Part shown: positions 13,110-22,311 of the stretch, in pieces | Layout of the letters: every line of letters starts with the position of its first letter | How positions within the stretch are numbered: position 1 is the stretch's first letter | Source of the DNA: Oceanospirillales bacterium | GTDB lineage: Bacteria > Pseudomonadota > Gammaproteobacteria > Pseudomonadales > Balneatricaceae | Reading direction: 5' to 3' | NCBI GenBank assembly: GCA_018223185.1 | Contig: JAAEYW010000020.1 | Span: 1-59,537 of the forward strand | Length of the DNA: 59,537 bases | Made by a program: the position numbers and the translations under genes | The notes under the pieces: generated by a model | Databases searched by the model: none | What the model was told of the DNA's origin: nothing | The model's input: the letters and a program-made list of their open reading frames with translations, nothing else

Positions 13110-14044
13110 CGTACTTTTTTCGCTACCCGCATGACCGCACTGCGTGAACGGGGATTACCAGACACCTCATCCCGACCCGCTTTTACCGCTTTGCCCACTG
13201 CTTTCAGGCGTATATTCAACATATCATCCGTCACCGGAATACCTGGCGGCAGGTGTTCATCGCCCTTCACATACTTGCGGATAAAGCGCTTAACTATCCG
13301 GTCTTCCAGCGAATGAAAGCTGATTACCACAAGACGGCCGCCGGGCTTTAACATTTCAAGCGCCTGATCGAGACAATCCTCCAGATCTTCCAGCTCCCGG
13401 TTAATAAAGATCCTGATGCCCTGGAAGGCACGGGTCGCAGGGTTTTTACCTTTTTCCCACGCAGGATTGGCTTCGGTAATAATTTTCGCCAGCCGCCCGG
13501 TTGTTACAATGGGTTCCTGCTCTCGTTCATTCACAATTGCCCGAGCCATTCGCCTTGAGTGACGCTCTTCACCATAGGTATAGAGCACGTCTGCAATCTC
13601 TTTCTCTGCTGCATGGGCGAGCCACTCTGCAGCGCTCTCACCGACATCCGGATTCATCCGCATATCCAGCGGACCATCCGACATAAAGCTGAACCCACGA
13701 TTCGGATCATCCAGCTGAGGAGATGAAACCCCCAGATCCAGCAGCACGCCATCAACCTGTCCCGCAAGCTCTCGCCGGCGAACAAACTCTTCCAGCTGCG
13801 CAAATGAGCCCCGTTCGATACTGAAACGCGGATCATCACCAAAGCGCTCTGCCGCACAGGCGATTGCTTCAGGGTCCTTATCAATCCCCATCAACCGTCC
13901 CTGCTCTGATAACCGGCTTAACACCAGTTCAGAATGGCCACCTCGACCAAAGGTGCCGTCAATATAAAAACCGTCCGGATCTTCGACCAGGGTATCCACA
14001 GCCTCATTCAGCAGAACCGTGATATGTTTATACTCTGCACTCAT
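13106..14044 (-). CDS. rsmH: 16S rRNA (cytosine1402-N4)-methyltransferase
   Basis: SAM-dependent enzyme that methylates N4 of C1402 in 16S rRNA. RsmI, encoded at 18038-18889 in this same window, methylates the 2'-O of the same nucleotide. The 312-residue product has the SAM motif [11 protein letters not shown], the [11 protein letters not shown] loop and the late [15 protein letters not shown] segment specific to RsmH/MraW. Second gene of the dcw operon, 18 bases after mraZ. Confidence 0.97.
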   Translation of the reverse strand: MSAEYKHITVLLNEAVDTLVEDPDGFYIDGTFGRGGHSELVLSRLSEQGRLMGIDKDPEAIACAAERFGDDPRFSIERGSFAQLEEFVRRRELAGQVDGVLLDLGVSSPQLDDPNRGFSFMSDGPLDMRMNPDVGESAAEWLAHAAEKEIADVLYTYGEERHSRRMARAIVNEREQEPIVTTGRLAKIITEANPAWEKGKNPATRAFQGIRIFINRELEDLEDCLDQALEMLKPGGRLVVISFHSLEDRIVKRFIRKYVKGDEHLPPGIPVTDDMLNIRLKAVGKAVKAGRDEVSGNPRSRSAVMRVAKKVR

Positions 14045-14062
14045 GTGCTAACCCCTGTCGGT

Positions 14063-14518
14063 TTAAAGTGATAAATTCTTTAATTCTTCCGGTAGTTCCG
14101 CACCACCGTCAGCTTCTGCCAGATACTCTTCACGGGTCGCCAGCCAGCGATCTTCGCTCCAGATCTCAAACTTATTTCCCTGCCCCAGCAAAACAATCTT
14201 CTTACTCAGTTCAGCATATTCACGCAACGGAGCAGGCAACAGTAGCCGGCCATTTCCATCCATATCCAGATCGGTCGCATGACCAATCAACAACCTCTGA
14301 ATACGCCGTACCGCTGGGTTAAAACTTGACAGGGCCTGAATCTTCGCCTGAATCTCTTCCCATTCCGCAAGCGGGTAGAGCAGCAAACAGCGCTCCTCTG
14401 TATCAATCGTTGCTACCAACTGGCCACAGCAGTACTCCGTGATCGTGTCACGGTAGCGCGCCGGGATGGCCATACGGCCTTTGGCATCCAGATTGATAGG
14501 ATTGACCCCTCGAAACAC
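14063..14518 (-). CDS. mraZ: Transcriptional regulator MraZ
   Basis: Ring-forming AbrB/SpoVT-fold repressor of the dcw cluster. It has two copies of the MraZ half-domain: FRGVNPINLDAKGRMAIPARY near the start and a second DMDGNGRLLLPAPLR copy around residue 85. Length is 151 residues (E. coli 152). The open frame extends upstream to a TTG at 14533. The GTG at 14518 aligns with the family start and has GGAG nine bases upstream, so I chose it. Three operator boxes lie just upstream. Confidence 0.94.
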   Translation of the reverse strand: MFRGVNPINLDAKGRMAIPARYRDTITEYCCGQLVATIDTEERCLLLYPLAEWEEIQAKIQALSSFNPAVRRIQRLLIGHATDLDMDGNGRLLLPAPLREYAELSKKIVLLGQGNKFEIWSEDRWLATREEYLAEADGGAELPEELKNLSL

Positions 14519-14546
14519 GAAAAAGTTCTCCAAAAAACCAAATTAA

Positions 14547-14570
14547 CCCACATTTACCCACAATTCCCCA
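14547..14570 (-). promoter_or_regulatory. MraZ operator: three TGGG boxes at 10-bp spacing
   Basis: On the minus strand three TGGG boxes occur with exactly 10-base periodicity (CCCA on the plus strand at 14547-14550, 14557-14560 and 14567-14570). They lie between the promoter and mraZ. This matches the known E. coli MraZ site of TGGGN repeats separated by five bases. It implies autoregulation of the whole dcw operon. Confidence 0.88.
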
Positions 14571-14579
14571 CTAGTGCAC

Positions 14580-14608
14580 ACTATAGAAATTAACCTTCGG
14601 CTTTGCAA
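14580..14608 (-). promoter_or_regulatory. Sigma70 promoter of the dcw operon
   Basis: On the minus strand TTGCAA (14603-14608) and TATAGT (14580-14585) are separated by exactly 17 bases. Transcription would start about 14573, so the MraZ boxes fall at the start site and in the early leader, as expected of a repressor site. Confidence 0.8.
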
Positions 14609-14970
14609 GGAGGAAACGCCCCGTGACGGGGTTATAAACAGAAGGATTATTAGTAAGCCAGATACAAAAAACCAGGAAGCCGAAAGGCCGAATAAAAACC
14701 ATTGGAATTACAGAGAGTTAAAAAACGAACACCCACCGTTACAGAAAACGACCGGGAGTAAAATGAAAAAAAGAAATAAATAAAGTATGCGGCAGATCAT
14801 AAGAACAAAAACAGCAATCAGAGAAAGCGACTGACCCAAAACCAAAGTTCAGACAGCTGCCGGCAACACCGAATAACGGATCAACTCAAACACACTACAA
14901 AGATCTCCGCTCAGCTCTCTCACTGCCTGAGGAACTGCCTGATGAGCCGTCCTGGACAACCATCATAAAC
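14609..14970. other. Intergenic stretch, no gene seen
   Basis: About 360 bases between the dcw promoter and the displaced rnpB fragment. It is A-rich on the plus strand. A short open frame (14574-14783) starts inside the dcw promoter, has no ribosome binding site and no recognisable protein. I see no RNA gene or repeat here. Confidence 0.5.
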
Positions 14971-14977
14971 AAAAAAA

Positions 14978-15100
14978 GTGCAGAGTTCGCCGATAAGCCG
15001 GGTTTTGTCGAGGACAATCATTCATCCAGGACCTGCGTCGCCGCAGGTCTCAAGCGACCTACCCGAATCGAACACGGGCCGTGCCTTAAGGATTCCTATT
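14978..15100 (-). repeat. Displaced copy of the rnpB 3' end (distal att repeat)
   Basis: A 123-base copy of the 3' third of rnpB, direct repeat of 17618-17740, with nine differences by my count. It includes the gattgtcctcgacaaaacc region and the 3' half of helix P1, followed by a T-run. It lacks the rest of the RNA. Together with the complete gene it brackets a 2.6-kb insert, as left by integration of a mobile element into the rnpB 3' end. Confidence 0.88.
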
Positions 15101-15436
15101 ACCGAACTCTATACTTCCATCAACGCTGACATGACACAACATACAGCAGACCAAATTCAAGCGCATTGTACCAGTTTATGTACCAATAGAAACGCGCCTT
15201 CCAGTGACACGGCCAGATTTCTTCTGATGGTACCAAGAGACGCGCTAATCCTCCTTCCGGCCCACACTGTTCCAGCGGGAACCAGAAAACAGACAAAGGA
15301 GATGGGGCGATTGAACCGTCGTCGTAGTTTAAAAAGAGTCGCTGAAGTTTTTAAGATTTTTTAAGTTATGCGTACTTTTAAGAACTGTTGAGTTATATTT
15401 TATTTTTGCGTACTTATCTTCAGATGGATAGATCAA
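15101..15436. other. Left end of the rnpB island, non-coding
   Basis: About 335 bases with no convincing gene. It contains tgtaccagtttatgtacca at 15167-15185, two TGTACCA 7-mers 12 bases apart. Its first 16 bases recur at the other end of the island (17544-17559). A T- and A-rich stretch just before the diguanylate cyclase could hold its promoter, though I cannot pick one confidently. Confidence 0.45.
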
Positions 15437-17035
15437 ATGGCGGGGATACACCTCAGAGGCATTGCAACCAAACTAACAGCTCTTGCTATTGTTATCGTCC
15501 TAATTGCTGGTGCTATACGATGGGTCACCGTTGAGCTTCTATTCACTGACAGAGTATCTAAGACGGTTGTAACGCAGCTCGAAGCCACCAACCAACTTCT
15601 GATCGAACACATCGAAGCTTTACTAACACAGCGCACAGATCAACTCAGAATTATTGCGGGTCTCTTTTCAGATGACGGGCAAATCGAGCAAGAAGCCGTT
15701 AATCGACTTCTAAGTCCATATCAGCGACTCACTTTTCGCCATGGCATTTATTTACTAAATAACAACGCCACTGCCTCAAAAATGATTCATAAACCGATCG
15801 GTGGGAATGAATACATTTGCGACAATCAAGCTCTGTTATCAATTCTGTCTACTCAAGATTTCGCTATAGCATTAGGTGCGTCGACTCAGACTAAGCAAAC
15901 AGCTCTCTGCCTGGCCATTCCCTTACACCGGGAACAGGAAGAGAAGGCTGCATTAGTTGGAATCATAGAATCATCCAACAACGGAATATTTAGTAGCATC
16001 AATAACGGCCGAATTGCAGCCAATGGAGGCTATCTTCTTATCGATCGAGATAAAAATATTATCCTGGCTTCATCTAAAAGTGAGTTAATCATGAAGCCCG
16101 CAGCACCTCCTGGAGTAAATCCACTGCATGACGTCGCTATGACTGGAATGAGCGGAAGCGGGGTTACAACCAATGCTCAGGGACAGGATGAATTTTCAGC
16201 GTTTGCCCCAATACCCAATACTCACTGGTTCACCGTCTCTCGGGTTCCGACCGCAGAAGCTTTAGAGGTTGTTGATACGCTGAAAGGCATAATCTCAACC
16301 TCGCTTCCTTTTGCTACGACGCTTGTCGCGGTCATTGTGGCTATCACGACAAGTATTATCATTCGCCCACTCGTAAAAACAGCAAAGCACGCAAGGGACA
16401 TCGCGTCTGGAAAGCTTGGTATGACGCCATTACCGGTGTTGAGCAATGATGAGGTTGGAGATCTTACAAAGGCATTCAACGCGATGATGGCGGAAACGCT
16501 CAAAAGCAAAGAGCAATTGAGAACTCTCGCTTATAAGGACTCTCTCACTGGACTTGATAATCGCTATTCTTTATTCGTTAAGTTAGATCAGATCGCCAAA
16601 CAGGCTCAACGTCATGGAACGGCATACGCAATTTTGTTTTTAGATTTAAATGATTTCAAGACTATAAACGATACATTTGGCCACCTGACCGGTGATTACA
16701 TCCTTAAGACAGTTGCCACCAGACTCCGTGCATCTTTAAGAAGTTGTGATGTAATTGCGAGAATGGGGGGGGACGAATTTATCCTGGTAATAACCGACCT
16801 TGACCCCCTCTCCTCTTTAGCCAGAAAATATGCTGAAGAGATTGCTTCAGAATGTAGAAAATCAATCATTGAACCAATACCCTACCTTGGATATACCCAT
16901 AAGGTTGACGCTTCTATCGGTCTTAGCATTGGAGATGGAGAAAGTGTTATCGACGATCTACTAGCCGATTCGGATAAAGCAATGTACGCAGCAAAAAAAT
17001 CAACGCTGCACCGGCAATCCAGCGATACAGCCTAA
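15437..17035 (+). CDS. Membrane-bound diguanylate cyclase (sensor-HAMP-GGDEF)
   Basis: Makes the second messenger c-di-GMP from GTP. The 532-residue product has an N-terminal membrane segment (about 9-28) and a periplasmic sensor region of Cache type (about 35-280). A second membrane segment lies near 284-306, then HAMP (about 307-360) and a GGDEF domain that opens with DSLTGLDNRYSLF. The active-site MGGDEF is near residue 445. RSCD lies five residues before it and matches the RxxD inhibitory I-site, so product feedback is likely. It is the only intact gene of the rnpB island. The codons for the active site contain a run of eight G. Confidence 0.92.
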   Translation: MAGIHLRGIATKLTALAIVIVLIAGAIRWVTVELLFTDRVSKTVVTQLEATNQLLIEHIEALLTQRTDQLRIIAGLFSDDGQIEQEAVNRLLSPYQRLTFRHGIYLLNNNATASKMIHKPIGGNEYICDNQALLSILSTQDFAIALGASTQTKQTALCLAIPLHREQEEKAALVGIIESSNNGIFSSINNGRIAANGGYLLIDRDKNIILASSKSELIMKPAAPPGVNPLHDVAMTGMSGSGVTTNAQGQDEFSAFAPIPNTHWFTVSRVPTAEALEVVDTLKGIISTSLPFATTLVAVIVAITTSIIIRPLVKTAKHARDIASGKLGMTPLPVLSNDEVGDLTKAFNAMMAETLKSKEQLRTLAYKDSLTGLDNRYSLFVKLDQIAKQAQRHGTAYAILFLDLNDFKTINDTFGHLTGDYILKTVATRLRASLRSCDVIARMGGDEFILVITDLDPLSSLARKYAEEIASECRKSIIEPIPYLGYTHKVDASIGLSIGDGESVIDDLLADSDKAMYAAKKSTLHRQSSDTA

Positions 17036-17563
17036 CGCTGACTTCATGCCCGATTTGGTGATCTGGTCTACAGGAACATTCCCAAGGAAGAACAGGAGGT
17101 TATCGAAGGTTCTCTGATTCTGCTTTGCCCTTCTGTCAGCCCATGACTTCCACTTAACAAAATCCATCCATACTCGGGATAATTTGAGAGCAGATGACGT
17201 TTTTCGCTCTGGGCTACCCTTGCCTACCACCTCAGACACAGCCCCTCTCTGAGGCTCAGAAAGACGCTCCAGCTACTCATCGACCCAGTCCTTAAGCTGC
17301 GCACTGAAATCAACCAGTCGCCCCAGTAACGATTGGATAACAGAGGCATCCTGACAGCGTCTTAACAGTTTGATCAGAGGAAACTTCGCGCCGACCATCG
17401 AGACAGCTTCAGTGAACGAGTCTGTGCTGAGGCTACGCTTAACTTCAGCAGGCAGTGTGGGACCAAGTTTTCTTAAATGAAGAGGCAGCGCGTAGCGGAA
17501 GTAATACGTATTGCCACGCAGGACAACGAAGGGATGGTGCTTCTGTACCAGTTTATGTAACAT
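17036..17563 (-). pseudogene. Truncated tyrosine-type integrase
   Basis: The 5' part reads MLHKLVQKHH and then LRGNTYYFRYALPLHLRKL, the N-terminal DUF6538-like domain of island integrases. An in-frame TAG (17273-17275) interrupts it. The same frame then continues with an SAM-like core-binding segment (DFVKWKSWADRRAKQNQRTF). The reading frame runs into the 3' end of the diguanylate cyclase gene at about 17036, and the catalytic R-H-R-Y domain is absent. It is therefore inactive by both a nonsense codon and a 3' deletion. It starts about 55 bases from the rnpB 3' end. Confidence 0.82.
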
Positions 17564-17617
17564 GCTTTAACGTCTTAATGAGCCGCATGCAACTCATTGA
17601 AAACGTTAAATAAAAAA

Positions 17618-17978
<361 letters not shown>

Positions 17979-17984
17979 GCGCAA

Positions 17985-18012
17985 AGGATACCAGCAAGAC
18001 AGTCATAAGCAA
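17985..18012 (-). promoter_or_regulatory. Candidate rnpB promoter
   Basis: On the minus strand TTGCTT (18007-18012) and TATCCT (17985-17990) are separated by 16 bases, with the predicted start about seven bases downstream at the 5' end of the RNA. The boxes are a moderate match to sigma70. Confidence 0.5.
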
Positions 18013-18037
18013 GCAGAACTATGCCACAACCCATGAA

Positions 18038-18889
18038 TTATTTACGATCCAGAGCAGCCTGATACATTACCTTCTTTTTGATTCCGGTGATTTTAGCCGC
18101 CAGCGCGCTCGCCTGCTTAACGGAAAGCTCTTCCAACAGGATATCCAGCACCTCACTGCTGCGGGGATCAAGCAGACTATCATCCTGCTGAGGCGCGCCC
18201 TCAATCATCAGGACAAACTCCCCCTTACGCTGATTAGGATCAGCCTCGACCTGGGCCAAAACCTCCTCAGCCGTGCCATTGATAAAAGTCTCAAAGGTCT
18301 TAGTCAGCTCCCGGGCAATGGCAACAGGACGCTCAGCACCAAACGCCGTGACGATATCTTTTAAACTATCAATAATGCGGTGAGGGGACTCATAAAACAT
18401 CAGAGTTCTGTTTTCAGCTGCCAGTGCAGTATAAAAATTAACCCGCTGCTGAGACTTTGCCGGCGGAAAGCCTTCAAAAGCAAACCGGTCAGAAGGTACG
18501 CCGGCAGCACACAGGGCCGCAATCAGCGCACAACACCCGGGAAGCGGCACAACCCTGAACCCGGCAGACCTTACCTCCCGCACCAGAACAAACCCCGGAT
18601 CAGATATCAGCGGCGTCCCGGCATCAGAAATAAGGGCGATATCATTTCCCTGCTGCAACTTTTCAATAATTTTTTGCTGTTGCTGGCGTTCATTATGGTC
18701 ATGAACTGCTATCATCGGCGTTTTGATATTAAAATGTGACAGCAAACGGCCACTATGGCGGGTATCTTCAGCCGCGATTAATGCAACTGACTCCAGTATA
18801 CGGAGCGCGCGCGGCGTCATATCTTCTAAATTGCCAATCGGCGTTGCGACTACATACAAAACTGCTTCGGACATCGGTATTCGAGCCAT
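18038..18889 (-). CDS. rsmI: 16S rRNA (cytidine1402-2'-O)-methyltransferase
   Basis: Tetrapyrrole-methylase-fold enzyme that methylates the ribose of C1402 in 16S rRNA, the partner modification to RsmH. The 283-residue product has VVATPIGNLEDMTPRAL at the start, the AAEDTRHSGRLL segment and the SAM loop SDAGTPLISDPG. FYESPHRIIDSL follows. A second ATG at 18874 is equally plausible as the start, since neither has a good ribosome binding site. It is divergent from lpoA with only about 25 bases between them, so each promoter must reach into the other gene. Confidence 0.94.
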   Translation of the reverse strand: MARIPMSEAVLYVVATPIGNLEDMTPRALRILESVALIAAEDTRHSGRLLSHFNIKTPMIAVHDHNERQQQQKIIEKLQQGNDIALISDAGTPLISDPGFVLVREVRSAGFRVVPLPGCCALIAALCAAGVPSDRFAFEGFPPAKSQQRVNFYTALAAENRTLMFYESPHRIIDSLKDIVTAFGAERPVAIARELTKTFETFINGTAEEVLAQVEADPNQRKGEFVLMIEGAPQQDDSLLDPRSSEVLDILLEELSVKQASALAAKITGIKKKVMYQAALDRK

Positions 18890-18914
18890 TTATAAATTCA
18901 GGATGTGAAAGTAT

Positions 18915-20738
18915 ATGACGTTTCCAAGCCGCCTGTCTCTGGTGCTGACCGCCAGCGTGGTACTTTTTCTGAACGGTTGCAGCTCACAACAGAGCAACAT
19001 CGCAACACAGACCCCTGACAACCCCATGCAGCAGGTGGCTGAACTGATCCAGCGAGCAGAAACCGCCGCACCGGTTAAAAGCGCTCAGCTGAAAGCAGAA
19101 GCGGCCCGCATTCTGATTATGCAGCAGCGACAAGAGGAAGCCTCACGCCTGCTGGATGAGATCGATATGCAACTTCTGACACCCGCCCTGCAGTTCGAAA
19201 TATCTGAATTAAAAGCGCGTACAGCGCTGGAACAACAGGACGGACAAAGCGCCCTGCGCTACCTGCAGCAGTTATCACCTGAAACGACGAAAAACCTGCC
19301 GCGTGAGCAGCAATATCAGATAGGTGAAATGCAGGCTGATGCTTACCACTATCAGCAGGAGCCGCTCAGCGAATTACAACAACTGATTCAGCTAAGCAGC
19401 TACAGCCCGCCAGACAAAACCCAGATGCTCCACAACCGGATCTGGACACTGCTTACCCAGATACCAAAGAATCAGCTGAAGCAACTCAGCCTTCGGCCTG
19501 ATAATAGCTACTATGAACAGGGCTGGTATGAACTTGCTCTGAGCGCTACCGACGCACAGGATCTGAGCCAGCAAAACAAACAGATGCAGCAATGGGAGAT
19601 TCTCTGGCAATCACACCCTGCACAACAGATTCCACCGGAAGTCCTTGAGGCAGTTGCCGCTACCGACACCCTCAGCGCCGAACATATAGCCCTCTACCTG
19701 CCAATGAGCGGAAATCTGGAAAAACCTGCAGAAGCGATCTCAACAGGGTTTATGACGGCTTACTACAATGCCGTGAGAGCAGGCACTACCAGCGCCAGAG
19801 TCACCCTGCTCGACTCCACCAGAATCACCTCTGCGGAGCAGCTTTACCAACTGGCAGAGGAAAAAGGGATTGACCTGATCATTGGCCCGCTGGAGAAGGA
19901 GATGGTGGAAAGCCTGCTTAACTTCGGACCAGCCCCCATTCCAACACTGACACTCAATATCGCCCCAGGCAGCCAGCAAACTAATATTTACCAGTTTGGC
20001 CTTGCCATTGAAGATGAAGCGATTCAGGCAGCCGAACAAACCTGGCAGGACCAGAAAAAGCAGGTTCTGATCTACACCCCTGACACCGACTGGGGAGAAC
20101 GCTCTGCCACGGCCTTCCGGCAGCACTTTACTGCTCTCGGGGGTACCATTCTCGATAGTTATACTTACGGCAGCAATGCCAACTACTCGGAAGAAATTGC
20201 AACCCTGCTGGGCACAGAAAAGAGCAACGAACGCGATACCCAGCTTACACGGATCATCGGAGAACGGCCTGAATTCGAAAGCCGCAGACGCCAGGATGTG
20301 GATGCTATTTTCCTGTCAGCACTGCCACAGACCGCTCGTCAGATCAAACCCACACTGGCGTTTCACTACGCAGGCAACATTCCGGTTTATGCCACATCTC
20401 AGATATATTCAGGCTATGAGTCAGCCATTGAAGACCAGGACCTGAACGGCATTCGCTTTGTTGCAACGCCCTGGTTAAGCAGCCCGCCGTCCCCAGCCCA
20501 CCTGCAACTGGCACAGTTACGGGACAACACTGACAGCCGCTTTGGTCGCTTGTACGCACTGGGCATAGACGCGTTTAACCTGTTTCCCTACCTTGCCCAA
20601 CTCTCTGCCACTCCGTCGGCCAGAATAGAAGGCGAGACCGGATCACTCTCAATAGGCATAAATAATCGGATTGTACGAACCCTTAACTGGGTTACCTTCA
20701 AACAGGGTATTACCCAACCGATAAACGGAAGCAACTAA
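18915..20738 (+). CDS. lpoA: Penicillin-binding protein activator LpoA
   Basis: Outer-membrane lipoprotein that activates the bifunctional synthase PBP1A from outside the sacculus. The 607-residue product has a lipoprotein signal with cleavage before Cys (FLNGCSSQQ, about residue 22). A helical TPR-like N-terminal region (about 35-240) follows, then a periplasmic-binding-protein-like C-terminal domain that begins around EHIALYLPMSGNL. This is the LppC/LpoA architecture, and rsmI-lpoA-yraN-diaA-dolP is the conserved order. A GGATGTGAAAG sequence lies shortly upstream of the ATG. Confidence 0.93.
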   Translation: MTFPSRLSLVLTASVVLFLNGCSSQQSNIATQTPDNPMQQVAELIQRAETAAPVKSAQLKAEAARILIMQQRQEEASRLLDEIDMQLLTPALQFEISELKARTALEQQDGQSALRYLQQLSPETTKNLPREQQYQIGEMQADAYHYQQEPLSELQQLIQLSSYSPPDKTQMLHNRIWTLLTQIPKNQLKQLSLRPDNSYYEQGWYELALSATDAQDLSQQNKQMQQWEILWQSHPAQQIPPEVLEAVAATDTLSAEHIALYLPMSGNLEKPAEAISTGFMTAYYNAVRAGTTSARVTLLDSTRITSAEQLYQLAEEKGIDLIIGPLEKEMVESLLNFGPAPIPTLTLNIAPGSQQTNIYQFGLAIEDEAIQAAEQTWQDQKKQVLIYTPDTDWGERSATAFRQHFTALGGTILDSYTYGSNANYSEEIATLLGTEKSNERDTQLTRIIGERPEFESRRRQDVDAIFLSALPQTARQIKPTLAFHYAGNIPVYATSQIYSGYESAIEDQDLNGIRFVATPWLSSPPSPAHLQLAQLRDNTDSRFGRLYALGIDAFNLFPYLAQLSATPSARIEGETGSLSIGINNRIVRTLNWVTFKQGITQPINGSN

Positions 20739-20755
20739 ACTGAGCTACTTTACGC

Positions 20756-21139
20756 ATGGACAGACAACAGATCGGCAGGGACGCCGAACAGAGAGCGCTG
20801 AACTACCTGATACAAAAGGGCCTTAAGCTAATCAACAGAAATTACCACTGCCGCTTTGGTGAAATCGATCTGATTATGCAGGACAAGGAACAACTGGTCT
20901 TCATCGAGGTACGTAGCCGGCGACACAGCCACTGGGGCGGCGCAGGACTCTCTGTCGATTTCCGCAAACAGAAGAAATTAATAAAAACAGCCAGTTACTT
21001 TCTCAGCCAGCAGAAAAGCAGTAACCTGCCTGTATGCCGGTTTGATGTAATAGCATTTGAAGCCAATAAGGATAACGGGAGTGGAGATTCCTGCCCTATA
21101 TGGTATAAAGACGCCTTCAGACCTGAAGCCACTTTCTGA
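20756..21139 (+). CDS. yraN: YraN family protein (UPF0102, endonuclease-like fold)
   Basis: 127-residue protein with the UPF0102 pattern. It has GRDAEQRALNYLIQKG, then NYHCRFGEIDLIMQD and VFIEVRSRRHSHWGGA, which together give the E...D...ExK-like core of the restriction-endonuclease fold. Here the ExK lysine position reads EVRSR. The biochemical role of the family is not established. It lies 17 bases after lpoA and is probably cotranscribed. Confidence 0.9.
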   Translation: MDRQQIGRDAEQRALNYLIQKGLKLINRNYHCRFGEIDLIMQDKEQLVFIEVRSRRHSHWGGAGLSVDFRKQKKLIKTASYFLSQQKSSNLPVCRFDVIAFEANKDNGSGDSCPIWYKDAFRPEATF

Positions 21140-21150
21140 CAGGAGCACCG

Positions 21151-21741
21151 ATGGTACTTCAAGACCGAGTTATTAACCTGTTCCATAACAGCATGGAGGT
21201 TAATGCCCAAACCATCGAAGAATACACACCACTGATCTCTCATGCCGGAGAGCTGCTGCTTAGCTGTCTGATGTCTGAAAACAAGATCCTTTGCTGCGGC
21301 AATGGCGGCAGCGCGGCACTATCACAGCACTTTAGCAGCTTACTGATGAATCAGTTTCGCCATGAGCGTCCGGGACTGCCAGCCATATCTCTCAGCGCCG
21401 ACGGCTCAGCGCTCACCGGCATCGCACATGATGGCCAGTTTAATGAGGTGTTCTCGAAACAGATCCGCGCAATCGGTCAGCCCGGCGATCTGCTACTGAT
21501 ACTCTCGAATGACGGACGCGCTGCAAACCTTGTTCAGGCGATCCAGGCGGCGCATGACCGCGATATGCTGGTAATCGCACTCACCGGGGGAACTAATGAC
21601 AACATTCACTCTCTATTACTCCCGGACGAGGTCGAATTTTGTATCCCGGCAGATGACCCGGCGCTTATTTTTGGCGCCCAGACACTGATTCTGCATGCCC
21701 TGTGCGACCTGGTAGACTACCAACTTTTTGGCGGAGAATAA
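21151..21741 (+). CDS. diaA: SIS-domain protein, DiaA/GmhA family (DnaA initiator-associating)
   Basis: 196-residue SIS (sugar isomerase) domain protein with the phosphosugar-binding CGNGGSAALSQHF segment and LILSNDGRAANLVQA. DiaA of E. coli binds DnaA and promotes timely replication initiation, and GmhA is its sedoheptulose-7-phosphate isomerase paralogue. Position between yraN and the BON-domain lipoprotein gene favours DiaA. An AGGAG ribosome binding site precedes the ATG. Confidence 0.85.
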   Translation: MVLQDRVINLFHNSMEVNAQTIEEYTPLISHAGELLLSCLMSENKILCCGNGGSAALSQHFSSLLMNQFRHERPGLPAISLSADGSALTGIAHDGQFNEVFSKQIRAIGQPGDLLLILSNDGRAANLVQAIQAAHDRDMLVIALTGGTNDNIHSLLLPDEVEFCIPADDPALIFGAQTLILHALCDLVDYQLFGGE

Positions 21742-21744
21742 TTA

Positions 21745-22311
21745 ATGAAACGGATCGCTATTCTGATTCTTGCAGGCCTCTTAAGCAGCGGCTGCTCAAC
21801 TGTTGTCAGCAGCTTCAAAGAGGAACCAATAAAAGAGGACCCCACTGACCGCACCACCGGCAGTTTTGTCGATGACGAGCTCATTGAAATCAAATCCAAT
21901 GTTAATATCAGCAAAGGCTCTGTAGAGCTCAGCAGCAGCCATGTCAACGTTACCAGCTTTAACGGCATCGTCCTCCTCACCGGGCAGGTTGCAACTGCAG
22001 AGACCCGCATGGAAGCCGAACAGATTGTCAGCCAGGTGCGCAAAATTCGCCGCATCCATAATGAACTCACCGTCACCAGCCCAACCTCAACCCTGACCCG
22101 TGCCAGCGATACCTGGATCACCGCCAAGATTAAAGCCAATATGATTGGCGACAAGCAGGTAGACGCCACACAGATTAAGGTCGTGACTGAAAACGGTGTA
22201 GTTTATCTGATGGGTCTGGTAACCCGCGCTCAGGCAGACAAAGCAATCCAGGTTGTACGCAGCGTTAACGGCATTCAGAAAATCGTTAAAATCTTTGAGT
22301 ATATCGATTAA
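21745..22311 (+). CDS. dolP: BON-domain outer-membrane lipoprotein DolP
   Basis: 188-residue division- and outer-membrane-integrity lipoprotein (formerly YraP). The signal peptide ends at a lipobox, LLSSGCST. Two BON domains follow. The first is around residues 50-115 with GIVLLTGQVATAETRMEAE. The second is around 120-185 with GVVYLMGLVTRAQADKAI, the typical beta-alpha-beta lipid-binding repeats. It starts three bases after diaA with GGAG upstream. Downstream is a repeat cluster, not a gene. Confidence 0.92.
   Translation: MKRIAILILAGLLSSGCSTVVSSFKEEPIKEDPTDRTTGSFVDDELIEIKSNVNISKGSVELSSSHVNVTSFNGIVLLTGQVATAETRMEAEQIVSQVRKIRRIHNELTVTSPTSTLTRASDTWITAKIKANMIGDKQVDATQIKVVTENGVVYLMGLVTRAQADKAIQVVRSVNGIQKIVKIFEYID

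Larger units (their letters stand above)
14978..17617. mobile_element. Decayed integrative element in the rnpB 3' end
   Basis: The insert lies between two direct repeats of the rnpB 3' end. It carries a broken tyrosine-recombinase gene next to the intact rnpB and one full cargo gene, a diguanylate cyclase. Integrase next to the reconstituted RNA gene is the usual arrangement of islands that target tRNA, tmRNA or rnpB genes. The element is far smaller than a typical island and its integrase lacks the catalytic domain. It is therefore a remnant that can no longer move by itself. Confidence 0.8.

Noticed and set aside
14063-14533. Longer MraZ starting at TTG 14533
   Set aside because: The GGAG that would serve as ribosome binding site lies inside that extension, and the family begins at the GTG (14518).
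14574-14783. 69-codon open frame upstream of mraZ
   Set aside because: It starts inside the dcw promoter, is Lys/Asn/Arg-rich and has no supporting start signal.
15167-15185. Small palindromic operator for the diguanylate cyclase
   Set aside because: The motif lies over 250 bases upstream and its copy is at the far end of the island, so an integrase-related site is more plausible.
14978-15364. 128-codon open frame at the left end of the rnpB island
   Set aside because: Its first third is the displaced rnpB fragment, it has no ribosome binding site, and it resembles no protein I know.
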